Below, one piece after another: positions 5,907 to 8,353 of a stretch of 8,353 nucleotides of DNA. Numbering within the stretch: the first letter of the stretch is position 1; each line of letters starts with the position of its first letter. The notes beneath the pieces are model-generated. The model was given only the letters and a program-made list of their open reading frames with translations. It made no database searches and had not been told where the DNA came from. Made by a program: the position numbers and the translations under genes. Source of the stretch: JANQFM01 sp035471925. Lineage in GTDB: Bacteria; Acidobacteriota; UBA6911; RPQK01; DATIPO01. The stretch covers positions 1 through 8,353 of the forward strand of contig DATIPO010000368.1 in NCBI GenBank assembly GCA_035471925.1, given 5' to 3'.

Positions 5907-6575
5907 ATGAACACGAAACTAGGAATAGTCCTTCTCTGGACCGCAGCGCTGACGGTTTTGTTAGTGGCTCCGGCCCAGGCCCAGGCTGGCCTCACCGGCA
6001 AGGCTGGGGTAAGCGAGGCGGTAACCCTCTTTCAACAGGCATCGACTCCGGATCAGCGTGCAATCCATGCTGTCTTTCTGGCGTCAGTCCCTGCTGCGAG
6101 TTTGGACTCCGCCCTCTCCTTTACCAATACCTTGGCGGGTCCTCCGGGGATCCAGGAAGTCTTCGACGCGAATTTTGCGGATCTTGAAGGCACCTTGGAG
6201 TTCTACCTGTGGGACGAATTCGGGCACCTGATCGCCTATGAGACGATGCCGGATTCACCGGGAGCCGGTCTGACCATGGACGGCACGCTGCAGCCGGGCA
6301 TGACCTATCGCGTCCTGCTCAGCGAGATCCTGGCAGCCGCCGACTGGGAACAGCACGCCATCGATTTCAACCACAGCACAGACTTTCTGGGCTATGGCTG
6401 GGTCGTGGCCAACTTTGACGGCGTCCAGGGAACAGCCAACGTTACCGACTTTTCGACCTTCACCCAGGCTACTGTCATGCAGCCTGACGTAGGGACGACT
6501 TTCTTCGACTTCGACGCCAATGCCGGAGTCCCCTTGATCGATCCGCCCGACGAACCCATGGATCCTAATAACTAG
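5907..6575 (+). CDS. Unrecognised small acidic secreted protein
   Basis: A predicted exported protein of 222 residues. The signal peptide is clear: MNTKLG, then a hydrophobic stretch, ending APAQAQA. The mature part is acidic, has no cysteine, and reads as a beta-rich extracellular domain (GTLEFYLWDEFGHLIAYETM, then GMTYRVLLSEI). The segment FLGYGWVVANFDGVQGTANV resembles the GYxxAxCNFQxxHGxA pattern I recall from hypothetical secreted proteins of Acidobacteriota; this is from memory and unverified. The tail is Pro/Asp-rich (IDPPDEPMDPNN). GAGGAAG (5894-5900) lies 6 nt before ATG 5907 and 3 nt before ATG 5904; the first spacing is better. A longer form from a TTG at 5874 would put an odd leader before the signal peptide. 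It is the first gene after the structured leader and lies 46 bp before the next exported gene. A structural or surface role is a guess. Confidence 0.78.
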   Translation: MNTKLGIVLLWTAALTVLLVAPAQAQAGLTGKAGVSEAVTLFQQASTPDQRAIHAVFLASVPAASLDSALSFTNTLAGPPGIQEVFDANFADLEGTLEFYLWDEFGHLIAYETMPDSPGAGLTMDGTLQPGMTYRVLLSEILAAADWEQHAIDFNHSTDFLGYGWVVANFDGVQGTANVTDFSTFTQATVMQPDVGTTFFDFDANAGVPLIDPPDEPMDPNN

Positions 6576-6584
6576 GCCCATGGC

Positions 6585-6601
6585 GCCTCCTTATGGGAGG
6601 C
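6585..6601 (+). other. Small intercistronic hairpin
   Basis: GCCTCC (6585-6590) pairs with GGAGGC (6596-6601) around TTATG, inside the 46-bp gap. There is no U-tract. It ends six bases before the GAGGA that probably serves as the ribosome site for the next gene, so it might tune the ratio of the two proteins. Confidence 0.35.
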
Positions 6602-6621
6602 CAGGGTGAGGACGTAGAGAA

Positions 6622-7440
6622 ATGCTTGTCATCGTGACTTTGCTCAGCACAGTACTCGTGCAGGCGCCGCTCGCGGCCCAAACCGCGTCCGGTGATCTGG
6701 AGAAGGCTGTCCAGGGCTACTGGGACCACCTGGTGCGCGGCGAAAAGAGCCAGGCTATGGCTTTTGTCGCCCCTGAAACGCACCCCCAGTACTTGGCCCG
6801 TCACGAGCCGCCTTTTCGTTCCTGGAGCTTGAAAGCCGTGGAACGAAGCGACGGACGTGCCACGGTCACCGTCGTGGTCAAACGCTTGATTCAGGACGGC
6901 TTCTACAACTGGACGGTCCGTGAAGAGTGGGTTCTGAGCGAAGACGGATGGCGGGTCATGGTGGCCGACCAGGGCGCCGCCCGCAAGAAGCTGTGGCAGA
7001 TGCACACTCCCGTCGAGCCTGTCAAAGGTCAGTTGGACCTGCGGCCGACGGACGTGAGAATGCACTTTTTCAGCGGAACCCAAAAGGCCACTGTCTATGT
7101 CCGGAACGGTTTGTCTGATTCCATTGAAGTGACCGCCCTGGAATATGACCGGGAGCGGTTTGAATTGGAGGAATCTCCTCGGCGAATCGACCCTATGTCG
7201 GTCGTCGGTTACACCTTGCGTTACCGAGGCGATGAAACGGCCAAAGGACTGCAATCGAAGCTGGTTCTGAAAGTCAGGACCCCAAGTGACGACGAGTCCG
7301 TATTCACCGTTCCCATCACCTACAACGTAATCAGTGGGGCGGCTCGAGTCCTTCTGGGCCTGAGCCGGTCCGATGCCGCAGAGCTGAAGAAAAAAGACAA
7401 AGTCACGCCGAGGCGGGTTCCTCCGCCCGGAAGACCGTAA
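6622..7440 (+). CDS. Exported protein with NTF2-like domain and C-terminal Ig-like domain
   Basis: A 272-residue protein. Residues 1-20 (MLVIVTLLSTVLVQAPLAAQ) form a hydrophobic export signal that lacks the usual basic start. Residues about 24-118 look NTF2/SnoaL-like: a first helix DLEKAVQGYWDHLVRGEKSQ, then curved-sheet strands ending in EEWVLSEDGWRVMVADQ, as in many small ligand-binding or scaffold domains. Residues about 135-235 (LDLRPTDVRMHFFSGTQKAT through FTVPITYNV) resemble DUF1573/Hydin-type Ig-like folds, in which disulfide-free strands end in a V-P-I-T-Y-type edge. The C-terminus is Lys- and Pro-rich. An in-frame TGA at 6607 excludes longer forms; GAGGA (6608-6612) lies 9 nt before ATG 6622. 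The catalytic role, if any, is unknown. Lying between two other exported genes, it may help assemble or anchor the collagen-like product (inference). Confidence 0.78.
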   Translation: MLVIVTLLSTVLVQAPLAAQTASGDLEKAVQGYWDHLVRGEKSQAMAFVAPETHPQYLARHEPPFRSWSLKAVERSDGRATVTVVVKRLIQDGFYNWTVREEWVLSEDGWRVMVADQGAARKKLWQMHTPVEPVKGQLDLRPTDVRMHFFSGTQKATVYVRNGLSDSIEVTALEYDRERFELEESPRRIDPMSVVGYTLRYRGDETAKGLQSKLVLKVRTPSDDESVFTVPITYNVISGAARVLLGLSRSDAAELKKKDKVTPRRVPPPGRP

Positions 7441-7525
7441 GGGTAGGAAAGACAATAAAATTGGCCCGAATAACGAACCTGTCGGCTCAAAAGGCTGTTC
7501 AGGGTATCTGAAAGGGAAGTAAATC
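7441..7525 (+). other. Intergenic gap before the collagen-like gene
   Basis: Only weak signals are seen. TAAAAT (7456-7461) resembles a -10 box but has no good -35. TTCAG/CTGAA (7498-7502 with 7508-7512) forms a 5-bp hairpin that touches the SD AAAGGG (7511-7516). No terminator is seen, so read-through from the previous gene is likely. Confidence 0.3.
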
Positions 7526-8353
7526 ATGAGGCGCATTTTCAAGAACGGATTAATCTTATTCTGTCTCTTCTTGATCGCCACGGCCGCGCTTAGCGCCCAA
7601 ACCTATCGCGGCCTGCTGGTGATCACTGAGGTGGAATTGGATGGTGACTTGGTCATCATCCATGGGGAGAATTTCGGCCTGACGCCCTTCGTCATGCTCG
7701 ACGAAGTGGAGTTGGAGATCTTGGCGTTTGACGACAACGAGATCATCGCCGTTATTCCGCCCGAGTTCAATGACCTTCACGTGCTGCTGGTGGCCAACGC
7801 GCCGCTGCGCACTTGGCCCCGCCCGCGAGTGGACACCGTAACACTCGACCTGAGGGGCGATGAGGCCTTCATCGGCCCTCCGGGACCGCAAGGACCCCAG
7901 GGACAAGTAGGACCTCCGGGACCGCAAGGTCCGACAGGACCCCAAGGACCCGCTGGACCCCAAGGACCTGAAGGACCTGCCGGACCCCAAGGCGAAACCG
8001 GACCCCAGGGACCCCAGGGCGAAACCGGACCCCAGGGAGCCCAGGGCGAAACCGGCCCCCAGGGACCCCAGGGCGAAACCGGACCTCAGGGACCTCAGGG
8101 TGAAACCGGACCTCAGGGACCCCAGGGCGAAACCGGACCTCAGGGACCCGAAGGACCTCAAGGACCTCAAGGAATCCAGGGTGAAACCGGACCCCAGGGA
8201 CCCCAGGGCGAAACCGGACCTCATGGACCCCAGGGCGAAACCGGACCCCAGGGACCCCAGGGCGAAACCGGCCCGCAAGGACCTGAAGGACCTCAGGGAC
8301 CTCAGGGACCCGAAGGACCTCAAGGACCTCAAGGAATCCAGGGTGAAACCGGA
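7526..8353 (+). CDS. Exported collagen-like (Gly-X-Y) protein with N-terminal IPT/TIG-like domain, 3' end cut by window
   Basis: The first 276 residues are visible with no stop. Residues 1-24 are a Sec signal (MRRIFKNGLILFCLFLIATA, then ALSA before QTY). Residues about 33-107 resemble an IPT/TIG Ig-like domain: LDGDLVIIHGENFGLTPFVM followed by a NEIIAVIPPEF segment, the usual G-x-x-L-x-I-x-G-x-N-F-G pattern. From G117 on, 53 uninterrupted Gly-X-Y triplets are seen, mostly GPQ, GET and GPE, which should form a collagen triple helix as in bacterial collagen-like surface fibres. Bacteria generally lack prolyl hydroxylation; charged and polar triplets such as GET and GPQ are thought to help stability. 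The start ATG has AAAGGG 9 nt upstream. A trimerisation or knob domain would be expected after the repeats, beyond the window. It is the last visible gene of a cluster of three exported proteins. Confidence 0.92.
   Translation, partial: MRRIFKNGLILFCLFLIATAALSAQTYRGLLVITEVELDGDLVIIHGENFGLTPFVMLDEVELEILAFDDNEIIAVIPPEFNDLHVLLVANAPLRTWPRPRVDTVTLDLRGDEAFIGPPGPQGPQGQVGPPGPQGPTGPQGPAGPQGPEGPAGPQGETGPQGPQGETGPQGAQGETGPQGPQGETGPQGPQGETGPQGPQGETGPQGPEGPQGPQGIQGETGPQGPQGETGPHGPQGETGPQGPQGETGPQGPEGPQGPQGPEGPQGPQGIQGETG
7874..8353 (+). repeat. Collagen-coding tandem repeat with 9-bp, 27-bp and 162-bp periods
   Basis: The base period is 9 bp (Gly-X-Y). From 8000, eight 27-bp units encode GPQGPQGET or one-residue variants (five at 8000-8134 and three at 8189-8269). 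A 57-bp block is repeated without any change at 8135-8191 and 8297-8353, 162 bp apart, which is six 27-bp units. Such arrays change length by slippage or recombination and are often mis-assembled. Confidence 0.9.

Noticed and set aside
5639..6187. 182-residue open frame spanning the hairpins and the start of the secreted-protein gene
   Set aside because: It overlaps the better-supported gene at 5907 in another frame, has no SD, no signal or domain, and its first part is made of inverted repeats and the leader RNA.
7556..8332. Antisense open frame with Ser-Leu-Gly-rich repeats
   Set aside because: It is the mirror of the collagen repeat; any GPQ-rich array gives such a frame on the other strand.
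8000..8353. CRISPR-like regular 27-bp repeats
   Set aside because: There are no unique spacers; the units are adjacent codons for Gly-X-Y triplets in an open frame.

Overview
The window looks like chromosomal DNA from a GC-rich Gram-negative bacterium. My best guess is Acidobacteriota, held with low-to-moderate confidence. It rests on the style of the exported proteins (IPT-like plus collagen-like, reprolysin-like metalloprotease with Fn3-like modules, a lineage-specific secreted protein) and not on any marker gene. No rRNA, tRNA, CRISPR array, insertion sequence or phage gene is visible.

Left part, minus strand (1-2501). glpX (class II fructose-1,6-bisphosphatase) starts at a GTG at 2449, has a very good Shine-Dalgarno sequence, and has a sigma70-type promoter at 2473-2501. 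Downstream, 141 bp on, lies a lanthionine-synthetase-C-like (LanC-like) gene that runs off the left edge. Its product has an apparent export signal and a Cys-Cys-Cys (CCG-type) zinc site.

Middle, plus strand (2642-5494). A near-consensus CRP-type dyad lies just upstream of a secreted M12B/reprolysin-like metalloprotease with propeptide, zinc-binding catalytic domain and two Fn3-like modules. It is followed 33 bp later by an orphan response regulator (REC, helical linker, LuxR-type HTH), possibly in the same transcript.

Intergenic region 5495-5906 (about 410 bp) is the most unusual non-coding stretch. It holds a possible terminator hairpin, two sets of inverted repeats (one able to fold in two exclusive registers), a good sigma70-type promoter and a roughly 175-nt structured leader. 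The leader can form two abutting hairpins, each with the same T[C/T]GCGGAGA internal loop. A possible alternative pairing partner sits next to the ribosome binding site.

Right part, plus strand (5907-8353). Three exported-protein genes follow in the same direction with short gaps: an unrecognised acidic secreted protein, a protein with an NTF2-like domain followed by an Ig-like domain, and a collagen-like Gly-X-Y protein with an N-terminal IPT/TIG-like domain that runs off the right edge. I infer that these form a cell-surface or extracellular-matrix operon controlled by the structured leader.
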